12,989 nt of DNA, taken from positions 1 through 12,989 of the forward strand of contig JAGKWS010000138.1 in assembly GCA_021151685.1 (NCBI GenBank), written 5' to 3'. The notes beneath the pieces are model-generated. The model made no database searches and was not told where the DNA came from. It saw nothing but the letters and a program-made list of their open reading frames with translations. Position numbers and translations under genes: made by a program. This DNA comes from Chitinophagaceae bacterium. GTDB taxonomy: Bacteria > Bacteroidota > Bacteroidia > Chitinophagales > Chitinophagaceae. Shown here one piece after another: positions 1 through 6,426 of this stretch; within the stretch, counting starts at the first letter, position 1; every line of letters starts with the position of its first letter.

Positions 1-700
1 GGTTATACTTGTCGAACATTTCTTCGGGGTGGGCTGTTACTTGTTGGGTAACGGTGGGGGTGCCGGCAGCATCTTTGTATACGAAATCTTGCGTCCAGTG
101 TACCCCATTGCGCCCGTTTATATAGTTGGCACTGGTATACCAGTTGGTTTTGCCGGTGTTGTAGTTGAGCAGGGCTGTATTGTGGGTGCTTTCGTACAGG
201 CTTTTTGTCCAGCCGGTATTTATGTTGCCGTTTATGCCGTGTCTCCGTAACTTTCTCAGTTTCAGGTTCAAGATGCCTGCATTGCCTTCGGCATCGTAGC
301 GGGCGGGGGGCTGGCTCATTATCTCTATCTGTGCTACCTCTTCGGCCGTCATACTTTGCAGGTATTCGCGCAGCTCATCGCCCTGTAGCCATGCGGGCCG
401 TCCGTTTATCATCACCTGTACGCCCTGTCGTCCGTTCATAGATATATTGCCCTGCCCGTCTACCGATACCCCCGGCAAGCGGCGCAGTACGTCCATCAGC
501 GTTTTGCCTGTAGTACCTGTCAGGGCCTGTACATTCACCGTAGTCTTGCCCGGGCTGTTTTCTATTGCGCCTTTTTGTGCCGTCACTTTTACCTCGTTTA
601 GCTGGTGGGTTCGGGCGGTGTCGGTTACCGTTACTTGTTGGGCAATGGTTGCGGCGGGCCACAACAGGCATAGAACGAAGACGCTACGGTTGATGCACAT
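1..700 (-). CDS. TonB-dependent outer-membrane receptor, N-terminal part (cut by window edge)
   Basis: This is an open frame of 233 codons from the ATG at 698-700 that runs off the left edge without a stop. Residues 1-21 form a signal peptide ending in TIAQ. A short linker follows, with LNEVKVTAQK at 34-43, and then a plug domain at about 45-150 with TLMDVLRRLPGVSV (67-80), VMINGRPAWL (96-105) and PPARYDAEGNAGILNLKLRK (131-150). The last part reads as the first barrel strands (NYNTGKTNWYTSANYINGRNG). This is the pattern of Bacteroidota TonB-linked receptors with an outer membrane beta-barrel (OMP_b-brl_3 type), which import ligands through the outer membrane. The usual carboxypeptidase-like regulatory domain before the plug is missing, so the N-terminus is short. 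The ligand cannot be told. It is divergent from the DUF1015 gene. Confidence 0.9.
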   Translation of the reverse strand, partial: MCINRSVFVLCLLWPAATIAQQVTVTDTARTHQLNEVKVTAQKGAIENSPGKTTVNVQALTGTTGKTLMDVLRRLPGVSVDGQGNISMNGRQGVQVMINGRPAWLQGDELREYLQSMTAEEVAQIEIMSQPPARYDAEGNAGILNLKLRKLRRHGINGNINTGWTKSLYESTHNTALLNYNTGKTNWYTSANYINGRNGVHWTQDFVYKDAAGTPTVTQQVTAHPEEMFDKYN

Positions 701-725
701 GGTATTGTGGTTGTGATGATGCAAC

Positions 726-762
726 CGAAGATAAGGCCGAAAATGCCTATGACAAACGGCCT
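726..762 (-). promoter_or_regulatory. Predicted promoter of the TonB-dependent receptor, with an overlapping inverted repeat
   Basis: On the minus strand TTTG (756-753) lies exactly 19 bases before TATCTTCG (733-726). This matches the Bacteroidota promoter TTTG-N19-TAnnTTTG with one mismatch in the -7 box. Predicted transcription starts about 20 bases before the ATG at 700. A 6-bp inverted repeat AGGCCG (734-739) / CGGCCT (757-762) brackets the spacer and the -33 box, where a repressor or activator could act. That use is inference. Confidence 0.55.
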
Positions 763-865
763 GTGTTTAAGATTAACATTACTTTGCCTGAGTGCCTTCA
801 TTGGGTAGTTGGACTAATATTTGGTAATTTGCGCCCTCTTTCGTTTACGTATTCAAAATAGATAC

Positions 866-2107
866 ATGGCTAATATAACACCATTCCGGGGTCTGAGACC
901 AGTACAGCATCTGGCACCACAGGTAGCAACACTTCCGTACGATGTAGTGAGCGTGGCAGAGGCCCGTGAGTTCAGAAAACAACCGAACAATTTTTACCAT
1001 GTAACACGGTCTGAGATAGACCTGCCGGAGAGTGTAGATGTACACAGCCAGCAGGTGTACGACAAAGCCAAGGAAAACCTTGATGCCATGGTAGCTGCCG
1101 GTATACTGATACAGGATAGCGAGCCCTGCTACTACATATATGAGCTGGTGATGAATGGTCGCTCGCAGACGGGCCTTGTATGTGGTACTTCTATAGACGA
1201 CTACAACAATGGTATTGTAAAGAAGCATGAATTTACCCGACCCGAAAAAGAGAAAGACCGCATCAACCACATTACCACTACCGGTGCGCAGACAGGCGTA
1301 GTATTTTTGGCCTATAACGATTGCGAAAGTGTACAAACCATTATAGACAACTGGAAACGCGACCATGCACCGGTGTACGACTTTGTAGCAGAAGATGGCA
1401 TAGCACACAAAATTTGGGTAATGAATGAGTATGCCAAGGTGGCTTCTATAACCCACAACTTTGCTACAGATGTACCCTGTACCTACATAGCCGATGGGCA
1501 TCACCGTGCAGCATCGGCCGCCAGAGTGTGTAAGGAAATGAGGGATAATGGCTATTCTGTGGACGGTAGCGAAGGATTCAACTACTTCATTACCTGCATC
1601 TTCCCCGCCAGCCAGTGCAAGATTCTGGACTATAACCGTGTAGCCAAAGACCTGAATGGTATGACTGCCGAGATGCTGCTGCAAAAGCTGGAAGCAGAGT
1701 TTACTGTTACTGCTGTAGGTAAAGAGGCATTCAAGCCGGAACAGATACACGACTTTGGTATGTACCTGGGTGGTACATGGTACAAGCTTACTGCACGCGA
1801 GGGAAGCTATACCAACGACCCTATAGGTATACTGGATGTGACTATACTACAAAACAATGTGCTGAGCAAGCTGCTGAATATACATGACCCACGTACCGAC
1901 AAACGTGTAGATTTTGTAGGTGGTATACGTGGCATGGCTGGCCTGCAGCACAGGGTAGACAATGGCGATATGGCGGTAGCCTTCTCGTTATATCCTGTAA
2001 GTATTCAGCAACTGTTTGATATTGCGGATAGTGGCAATGTAATGCCTCCAAAGAGTACGTGGTTTGAGCCCAAGCTGCGCGACGGACTGGTGGTATACAT
2101 GATTTGA
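866..2107 (+). CDS. DUF1015 family protein
   Basis: The protein has 413 residues from the ATG at 866. The frame extends upstream to 821, but the extension lacks family character, and MANITPFRGLRP is the typical N-terminus. The DUF1015 signature is clear: LPYDVVSVAEAREF near residues 23-36, a KKHEFTRPEKEKDRINHI block at 119-136, and the motif YIADGHHRAASA at 207-218 with two adjacent histidines. Length is normal for the family. It has no signal peptide and should be cytoplasmic. The biochemical role of DUF1015 is not established. In many bacteria it lies next to serine-biosynthesis genes (serA/serC), but none are present here. A weak promoter candidate, TAATTTG at 825-831, lies upstream. Rightward genes are separated from it by the MITE-like element. 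Confidence 0.93.
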   Translation: MANITPFRGLRPVQHLAPQVATLPYDVVSVAEAREFRKQPNNFYHVTRSEIDLPESVDVHSQQVYDKAKENLDAMVAAGILIQDSEPCYYIYELVMNGRSQTGLVCGTSIDDYNNGIVKKHEFTRPEKEKDRINHITTTGAQTGVVFLAYNDCESVQTIIDNWKRDHAPVYDFVAEDGIAHKIWVMNEYAKVASITHNFATDVPCTYIADGHHRAASAARVCKEMRDNGYSVDGSEGFNYFITCIFPASQCKILDYNRVAKDLNGMTAEMLLQKLEAEFTVTAVGKEAFKPEQIHDFGMYLGGTWYKLTAREGSYTNDPIGILDVTILQNNVLSKLLNIHDPRTDKRVDFVGGIRGMAGLQHRVDNGDMAVAFSLYPVSIQQLFDIADSGNVMPPKSTWFEPKLRDGLVVYMI

Positions 2108-2123
2108 GTTATGTCGTAACTTT

Positions 2124-2242
2124 AGAGCCTGTATAAGATCTATTAGTTGTTTTTAGTAGAACACGGTATGGGGACAGATGTATACTGAAACCCAATCGCA
2201 AGTCAAAGGAATAAAACAACCAATGGCACTTATACAGGTTCT
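2124..2242. mobile_element. MITE-like element with 30-bp terminal inverted repeats
   Basis: The left end (2124-2153) and the reverse complement of the right end (2242-2213) match at 25 of 30 positions, including CCTGTATAAG and GTTGTTTT blocks. The 59 bases between them hold no open frame of note. Total length is 119 bp. Long imperfect terminal repeats around a short non-coding core suggest a miniature inverted-repeat element or an internally deleted insertion sequence. I found no convincing target-site duplication and cannot name the parent family. A terminator is less likely, because the loop would be 59 bases and no T-run follows. Confidence 0.5.
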
Positions 2243-2258
2243 GGTTAAATAGGTGAGT

Positions 2259-2507
2259 ATGGATACAGCATTAATCAGGCAGAGATTGCATACGTGGTTG
2301 GAGACCGCCAGTGACAAAAAGCTTCGAGCTATCTATACGATGGTTGAGGAAGATGCGGAACAGGCAGCTGTTGAATATACCGACGAATACAAGCATGAGC
2401 TTGAAAGAAGGTTGGCTGCCTACCAAAATGGCAGCGAAGCGGCTTTGACAGCCAGGGAGAGCAGAGAAAGAATTGATAAGTTGATGAACGCCATCAGGAA
2501 GGGATGA
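2259..2507 (+). CDS. Antitoxin of a RelE/ParE-type toxin-antitoxin module
   Basis: This is a small acidic, helical protein of 82 residues (84 if the in-frame GTG at 2253 is used). Its pattern, AIYTMVEEDAEQ followed by YKHELERRLAAYQNGSEAALTARESRERI, resembles the addiction-module antitoxins of Bacteroidota that precede RelE/ParE-like toxins, whose usual core is Y-x-M-E-E followed by EL-x-RR-x-AYxxG and a C-terminal helix. It would neutralise the toxin by direct binding and probably repress the operon. Its stop overlaps the start of the toxin frame (ATGA, 2504-2507), the usual translational coupling in such pairs. The toxin is now a pseudogene, so the antitoxin has lost its cognate partner. It starts 16 bases after the MITE-like element, which may have supplied or disrupted its promoter. 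Confidence 0.72.
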   Translation: MDTALIRQRLHTWLETASDKKLRAIYTMVEEDAEQAAVEYTDEYKHELERRLAAYQNGSEAALTARESRERIDKLMNAIRKG

Positions 2508-2790
2508 CATTCAACTATGTTTTTCTTAAAGACGCTCAGGAGGAATATGAAAGTTCCCTATTGTGGGTGTGCCCGCAGCAGAGCAGTTTGTAGCAGCGGT
2601 TGAACACGCACTCGACACCATCTGACGCAATCCATACATATGGCGCAACGAGTTCAAAGATTTTTACGAGGTATCCCTGAAGAAGTATCCTTTCAGTATT
2701 GTTTTTACATTGCAGGAGACAGAAAAATTAGTTTTAATCACATCTCTGTTTCACCATAGTAGAAACCCGGCAAAAAAGTACAAGAAATAG
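2504..2790 (+). pseudogene. Decayed RelE/ParE-family toxin (frameshift plus in-frame stop)
   Basis: The frame opens with MTFNYVFLKDAQEEYESSLLW, the typical start of a RelE/ParE toxin, and then runs into TAG at 2591-2593. The family continues in another frame with AAEQFVAAVEHALDTI, a TGA at 2623-2625, and then RNPYIWRNEFKDFYEVSLKKYPFSIVF and a C-terminus of SLFHHSRNPAKKYKK ending at TAG 2788-2790. The family signatures are therefore present but split by two lesions. After LLW the expected WY-x(n)-AAEQF segment is too short, so the frameshift is best explained by a deletion of about 10 to 13 bases near 2563-2571 (inference). Intact relatives act as ribosome-dependent mRNA nucleases (RelE) or gyrase poisons (ParE). 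This copy should make no active toxin. Confidence 0.8.
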
Positions 2791-2818
2791 AATCTTGTGT
2801 GTTTATTTTCGTGTTGCT

Positions 2819-3487
2819 ATGACAAAGAAGGAAAGGTACAAATACGTAATAGAGTGGTTTCAGCAGCATATGCCCAATGCCGAAACCGAGTTGCACTATA
2901 CCAATCCGTATGAGTTGCTGGTGGCCGTTATTTTATCGGCACAGTGTACCGATAAACGGGTGAACATGGTGACACCCGGTTTGTTTCAGCACTTCCCCAA
3001 TGCACAGCAACTGGCAAAAGCTACGTTTGAGGACGTAGAGCCCCACATACGCAGCGTTACCTTTGCCAACAACAAGACAAGGCACCTGATAGGCATGGCC
3101 AACATGCTGCTTACCGATTTTGGCGGTGAGGTGCCCGATACCATAGACGAATTGGTGAAACTGCCCGGTGTGGGCCGCAAAACAGCCAATGTTATTGTGT
3201 CTGTTGTATTTGAGAAGCCGGGTATGGCAGTAGATACCCACGTTTTCCGGGTATCGGCAAGGATAGGGCTTACTACCAATGCCAAAACCCCGCTACAGGC
3301 CGAGCAGCAATTGGTAGCCAACATACCTAAAGATTTGCTGGCCATAGCCCACCATTGGATAATACTGCACGGCCGCTACATATGTGTGGCCCGAAAGCCC
3401 AAATGCAACGAATGTGGCCTGCGTGATGCCTGCAAGTACTACAAAACCGATATGCGGCACGTATTTGAGCCTGCTGCGGGCAAATAG
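2819..3487 (+). CDS. nth: Endonuclease III (DNA glycosylase/AP lyase)
   Basis: The protein has 222 residues from the ATG at 2819, since MTKKERYKYV is the normal N-terminus and eight upstream in-frame codons are not family-like. The helix-hairpin-helix LPGVGRKTANVIVSVVF starts at residue 115 with catalytic Lys121. The catalytic Asp139 sits in VDTHVFRV. The C-terminal iron-sulfur loop is Cys189-x6-Cys196-x2-Cys199-x5-Cys205, the exact spacing that binds the 4Fe-4S cluster. The enzyme excises oxidised pyrimidines and cleaves the abasic site in base excision repair. Every key residue is present. It ends 8 bases from the stop of the converging transglutaminase-like gene, with no clear terminator between them. 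Confidence 0.97.
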   Translation: MTKKERYKYVIEWFQQHMPNAETELHYTNPYELLVAVILSAQCTDKRVNMVTPGLFQHFPNAQQLAKATFEDVEPHIRSVTFANNKTRHLIGMANMLLTDFGGEVPDTIDELVKLPGVGRKTANVIVSVVFEKPGMAVDTHVFRVSARIGLTTNAKTPLQAEQQLVANIPKDLLAIAHHWIILHGRYICVARKPKCNECGLRDACKYYKTDMRHVFEPAAGK

Positions 3488-3495
3488 GTATCTTA

Positions 3496-4917
3496 CTACC
3501 CCTTTGTAATCATCAGCTCGCGTATTTGTGGCGATGTGGTTTGGAAACGGAAAGTGCCCAACTTACCTTCACCATCGAGCGTAATGCCCATGACATGTGT
3601 AGACTTACGGCATACCAGTTTGTATAGCGATACACCACGGTCGTCTACTCCCAGATATTTGTACGATAGTATTTTGCCATACTTTTCTATGATGTCTGCT
3701 GCTGTACCTGCCGGCCACATTTTTCTGTTGCCAAGTGCCCAGGTGTGGTAGGTATTCATACCATCTTTGCGCATAGAGGTGCCATGCTGCCAGCTACTGG
3801 TGCCACCCAATAGCTGTATGTAGGTACGCTCTTTGCCTTTGGCCGGTGTTTCGTAATTGTAGCGGCTATCGGCCGGGCATTCCAGCTTGTAGAGGTTCTT
3901 GGCCATGTAGCGGTATAAATAATCTTCGCGGGTTTGTATCTCGTACTTGTTATGGTTGGCATCGGGGTTTATGGCCAGCGGCCGGCCCTGAATCAGACGG
4001 TCGCGCACTTCCTGTATGCCCAATGGTGTGCCCTTTTCGTCCATTACATAGGCCATAAATGTAGGGTCCATCCATAGCCATTTGCGTAGCGATGCCGACC
4101 ATGCGGCTACTATCACGTGGCAATCGTTATCGTTAGGGTCTTTGGGAAGGCAGGTAACAATGCGTGAGGGTATGCCCAATGCCAGATACACCTCATTCAG
4201 CACTATGGCCATGCCCCGACAATTGAGCGTGGTGCCGTCTTTGATGCAGGTATTGAGCATACTGAGGGCGTTTTTTGTTTCGGGGTTGCCTTTGGAGCCA
4301 TCGTGTTGTATCTGGTCGTGTACCCAACGCATCAGGTTGATGATTTGAGTAACGTTTGAACCTCCTGAAATGGACGCTAAATTATATTTGGTAATTAGTT
4401 TTTCCAGTTTGGGGTGGTCTATAGACTGGTAGGTGAACGGGGGCAGTTCTTTGCGCTCTGTAGTATTGTATGTGGGGCTACTGCGTAGTATGGACACATA
4501 GTTGGGGCTATGTGCTTTTGCGGTTTGTACAAAACGCTGAAAGCGTGGTTCGTTACTCAGCATATCGAGATCGGTATCTTGCAGCAGGTGGTCGTAGTCG
4601 TAGTAATGCGACTGTTCCAAACTATAGAGTGCCTTTTGTTTATTGCCTGCAAGTGCGTAGGTACAGGCCATATTGTACCATGCACTATTGATGTCGTCCT
4701 GGTATTTTGCCTTGTCTTCGGTACCCAACTTATTGAATGCCGCCAGCATGGTGGCAAACTGTGTTCTGTACCCTGCTGTATCTCTTTGGGCATATGCTTC
4801 CTTCAGCAATGGGTCTGTAGCACGAACCATTGTCAGAAATTTGTTGGACGCTGTTTGTGCAAAAAGTTGTGCCGATGTGGCGCAAACCGCCAATAGAGAT
4901 GCAAGTTTCTTCTTCAT
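3496..4917 (-). CDS. Exported TPR and transglutaminase-like domain protein
   Basis: The product has 473 residues. Residues 1-20 are a signal peptide (MKKKLASLLAVCATSAQLFA). Residues about 75-135 form a TPR-like helical unit (AWYNMACTYALAGNKQKALYSLEQS) followed by the segment typical of the end of a TPR group. A transglutaminase-like cysteine-protease core lies at about 220-290: Cys233 in LNCRGMAIVLNEVYLALGIPS, His267 in DNDCHVIVAAW and Asp284 in LWMDPTF. The Cys-His-Asp triad is complete, so catalysis is possible. The C-terminal 170 residues are not recognised. It should act in the periplasm or at the cell surface. The substrate is unknown; peptide or cell-wall cleavage is as likely as crosslinking. 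It is divergent from the exported yceI gene. A weak -7 candidate, TACATTAG, is at 4945-4938. Confidence 0.88.
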   Translation of the reverse strand: MKKKLASLLAVCATSAQLFAQTASNKFLTMVRATDPLLKEAYAQRDTAGYRTQFATMLAAFNKLGTEDKAKYQDDINSAWYNMACTYALAGNKQKALYSLEQSHYYDYDHLLQDTDLDMLSNEPRFQRFVQTAKAHSPNYVSILRSSPTYNTTERKELPPFTYQSIDHPKLEKLITKYNLASISGGSNVTQIINLMRWVHDQIQHDGSKGNPETKNALSMLNTCIKDGTTLNCRGMAIVLNEVYLALGIPSRIVTCLPKDPNDNDCHVIVAAWSASLRKWLWMDPTFMAYVMDEKGTPLGIQEVRDRLIQGRPLAINPDANHNKYEIQTREDYLYRYMAKNLYKLECPADSRYNYETPAKGKERTYIQLLGGTSSWQHGTSMRKDGMNTYHTWALGNRKMWPAGTAADIIEKYGKILSYKYLGVDDRGVSLYKLVCRKSTHVMGITLDGEGKLGTFRFQTTSPQIRELMITKG

Positions 4918-5030
4918 AAGTAGCTTTTGTGTACCCTCTAATGTATGAAATTTTTACGAATTGGCTGTGTTTTTTCGAGATATGTTACAAGCCTGCTACA
5001 TTGTCTATAACGCTATAAGCCGAATTAATG

Positions 5031-5066
5031 TTGTCAAATGCGTGTATGTACATATATTTGCATCAT
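5031..5066 (+). promoter_or_regulatory. Promoter and predicted MarR operator of the exported yceI gene
   Basis: TTG (5031-5033), 19 bases, then TATATTTG (5053-5060) is a textbook Bacteroidota promoter. The dyad TGTATGTACA (5043-5052) sits in the spacer directly against the -7 box. The block GTACATATATTTGCATCAT (5048-5066) is identical to the region before marR at 10068. Over 27 bases (5040-5066) the two sites match at 24 positions. The predicted transcription start is near 5064, leaving an A-rich leader of about 36 bases. MarR binding is inferred from the shared dyad. Confidence 0.66.
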
Positions 5067-5099
5067 CAAAACAAATCAACCACAACAAAAAAAACAACA

Positions 5100-5687
5100 A
5101 TGAAAAAAATCACGTCCCTCGTAGCAGGTTTGCTGCTTACCGCATCGGGTGCTTTTGCACAGTCTAAATGGACTATCGATGCCAGCCACTCGAACGTTAA
5201 GTTCTCTGTATCTCACCTTGTTATTTCTGAGACTGAAGGTATATTCAAAAAATTTGACGGTACGATAGATGCACCAGGCAAAGACTTTGACAAGGCAACT
5301 GTAGAGTTTTCTGTAGACGTAAACAGTGTATTTACCGACAACGAAATGCGCGATGGTCACCTGAAGGGTGATGACTTCTTTAATGCAGAGAAGTATCCTA
5401 AAATGACATTCAAGAGTACATCTTTCAAGAAAACAAGTGGTAACAACTACGAACTGAAAGGTAACCTGACAATACGCGACGTGACGAAGCCTGTTACCTT
5501 CAAGGTAACCTATGGTGGTACTGTGGTAGACCCATGGGGCAACACTAAGGCTGGCTTCAAAACATCAACAAAAATCAGCCGCTCGGCTTACGGCCTGAAA
5601 TGGAGCAAGGTAACAGAGGCAGGAGGTGCAGTAGTAGGAGACGAAGTGACGATTATTTTGAATCTGGAGTTTGGAAAGAACAAGTAA
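5100..5687 (+). CDS. YceI family protein, exported
   Basis: The protein has 195 residues from the ATG at 5100, chosen because MKKITSLVAGLLLTASGAFAQ is a complete signal peptide; the frame upstream to 5028 is promoter and leader. The mature part begins SKWTIDASHSNVKFSVSHLVISETEGIF and carries the YceI hallmarks NEMRDGHLKGDDFFNAEKYPKMTF, LTIRDVTKPVTF and the C-terminal EAGGAVVGDEVTI. YceI proteins have a lipocalin-like barrel that holds an isoprenoid chain such as a quinone precursor or polyprenol. This one should be periplasmic. Its paralogue at 9043-9576 lacks the signal peptide. A strong terminator follows, so it is monocistronic. Its promoter is nearly a copy of the marR promoter. Confidence 0.94.
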   Translation: MKKITSLVAGLLLTASGAFAQSKWTIDASHSNVKFSVSHLVISETEGIFKKFDGTIDAPGKDFDKATVEFSVDVNSVFTDNEMRDGHLKGDDFFNAEKYPKMTFKSTSFKKTSGNNYELKGNLTIRDVTKPVTFKVTYGGTVVDPWGNTKAGFKTSTKISRSAYGLKWSKVTEAGGAVVGDEVTIILNLEFGKNK

Positions 5688-5715
5688 GGTTGTAATTCAG
5701 GTGTGATGAATGCAG

Positions 5716-5747
5716 GCGGCGCAGATTTTTCTGTGCCGCTATTTTTT
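5716..5747 (+). terminator. Rho-independent terminator after yceI
   Basis: The stem GCGGCGCAGA (5716-5725) pairs with TCTGTGCCGC (5730-5739) with one G-T wobble. The loop is TTTT, and TATTTTTT follows at 5740-5747. It lies 28 bases after the yceI stop. In the minus direction no T-run follows, so it acts mainly on the plus strand. Confidence 0.87.
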
Positions 5748-5778
5748 GGGGGCAATTTGAATTCGATTGAGCATACCG

Positions 5779-6027
5779 TTACGTGTACCGCCTGATTCGC
5801 TGCTTTTTTTGCAGTAGAACGCTCTCATTACGAACAAGACTTGCACCATAACTGATGCAGGTAAGAATATCCTGATGGGTGAGTGTGTGGTAGGCCAATA
5901 GCAGATCCTCAATTGTTTCGCCATTTCCTATTTTTTCAAGAATAAGGTCTGCGCCAATACGTGTGTTTTTAATGACAGGTTTGCCACGTAATACTTCGTC
6001 TTTTTGCTCAATGTGATGATACCACAT
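5779..6027 (-). CDS. DUF433 domain protein (antitoxin-like), without a toxin partner
   Basis: The protein has 82 residues and carries the DUF433 pattern: VLRGKPVIKNTRIGADLILEK (12-32), GETIEDLLLAYHTLT (36-50) and HQDILTCISYGASLV (51-65). DUF433 proteins are small winged-helix proteins, usually encoded directly upstream of a DUF5615 PIN-like nuclease in a VapBC-like toxin-antitoxin pair. Here nothing toxin-like follows: downstream on the minus strand lie the yceI terminator and yceI itself. It is therefore an orphan, either the remnant of a module or a stand-alone DNA-binding protein. No good TAnnTTTG box was seen upstream. The 32-bp-spaced repeats at 6120-6199 lie about 90 bases upstream and could be its binding sites (inference). 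Confidence 0.8.
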   Translation of the reverse strand: MWYHHIEQKDEVLRGKPVIKNTRIGADLILEKIGNGETIEDLLLAYHTLTHQDILTCISYGASLVRNESVLLQKKQRIRRYT

Positions 6028-6400
6028 AGTGTAACAGTTTTATAGTAGAAGTTACGATGAATTTTGGGTATGTATATTGGGGCATGTGCTGTAGTATTCG
6101 CATCTGCTTTTGCCACATTTTCCGGCATTATTATGTTTTTGTCGGATTGTATTCCGATAATATTATGATAATGGCGGAATACATTCCGGCATTATTATGA
6201 ATACAGTATCAATTTACGCTCTTGTGAAAAACTTGTGGGGGGTATGCGCCGTGTCTTCGAATTGAGTTGCACCATCATAAGATAGATTCAAGTGACCTGA
6301 GTAATTGAAAGCAAAGCTGTAGCAATTTGTTCGAGATTGGGTCTCTATGATGCCTTAACTGAAATGTTTGTAAACATGTGAAAAGGAAATTTTCATCGTA
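6028..6400. other. Non-coding stretch between the DUF433 gene and the outer-membrane barrel gene
   Basis: This interval of about 370 bases has no credible gene. It holds the upstream region of the DUF433 gene and the 32-bp-spaced repeats at 6120-6199. A stop-to-stop minus-strand frame at 6214-6354 has no start codon and no recognisable motif. The right end is the upstream region of the gene at 6427. Confidence 0.6.
6120..6199. repeat. Three 16-bp repeats at exact 32-bp spacing (iteron-like)
   Basis: TTCCGGCATTATTATG occurs at 6120-6135 and 6184-6199, with a variant TTCCGATAATATTATG at 6152-6167, so the period is exactly 32 bases. Just before the second and third copies are dyads CGGATTGTATTCCG (6143-6156) and CGGAATACATTCCG (6175-6188), also 32 bases apart. 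The second dyad has perfect CGGAAT/ATTCCG arms. A period of 32 is close to three helical turns, which would place repeated protein sites on the same face of the DNA. It is not a multiple of three, which argues against a coding origin. Confidence 0.72.
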
Positions 6401-6408
6401 TATATTTG
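6401..6408 (+). promoter_or_regulatory. -7 box of the outer-membrane barrel gene
   Basis: TATATTTG matches the Bacteroidota -7 consensus TAnnTTTG exactly and lies 18 bases before the ATG at 6427, giving a leader of about 14-15 bases. No good TTG lies 17-21 bases upstream, so the -33 part is weak or differs. Confidence 0.45.
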
Positions 6409-6426
6409 TGCCGCAACACCATTGCA

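Noticed and set aside
821..865. Longer DUF1015 start at 821
   Set aside because: The added 15 residues overlap the promoter region and are not family-like; MANITPFRGLRP at 866 is the normal N-terminus.
845..1750. Minus-strand open frame of about 300 codons opposite the DUF1015 gene
   Set aside because: It lies fully opposite a gene with clear family motifs, and its translation shows no domain and an unlikely cysteine- and tyrosine-rich composition.
2124..2242. Reading the inverted repeat after the DUF1015 gene as a transcription terminator
   Set aside because: The arms are 59 bases apart, the repeats are 30 bases long and no T-run follows, which fits transposon ends better.
5028..5099. Longer YceI start at 5028
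   Set aside because: It overlaps the -33 and -7 boxes and the operator; the signal peptide begins exactly at the ATG at 5100.
5739..5924. Minus-strand open frame overlapping the end of the DUF433 gene
   Set aside because: It is an out-of-frame shadow of DUF433 that reads into the yceI terminator and shows no DUF5615 or PIN features.
6326..6352. TTCGAGA-like stretch resembling a tRNA T-loop or an attachment site
   Set aside because: No paired stems or CCA-side acceptor could be found around it, and no integrase gene is present.
6214..6354. Minus-strand stop-to-stop frame translating to about 46 residues with protein-like texture
   Set aside because: It has no start codon, a stop immediately upstream and no recognised motif. 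A gene remnant cannot be excluded but is not supported.
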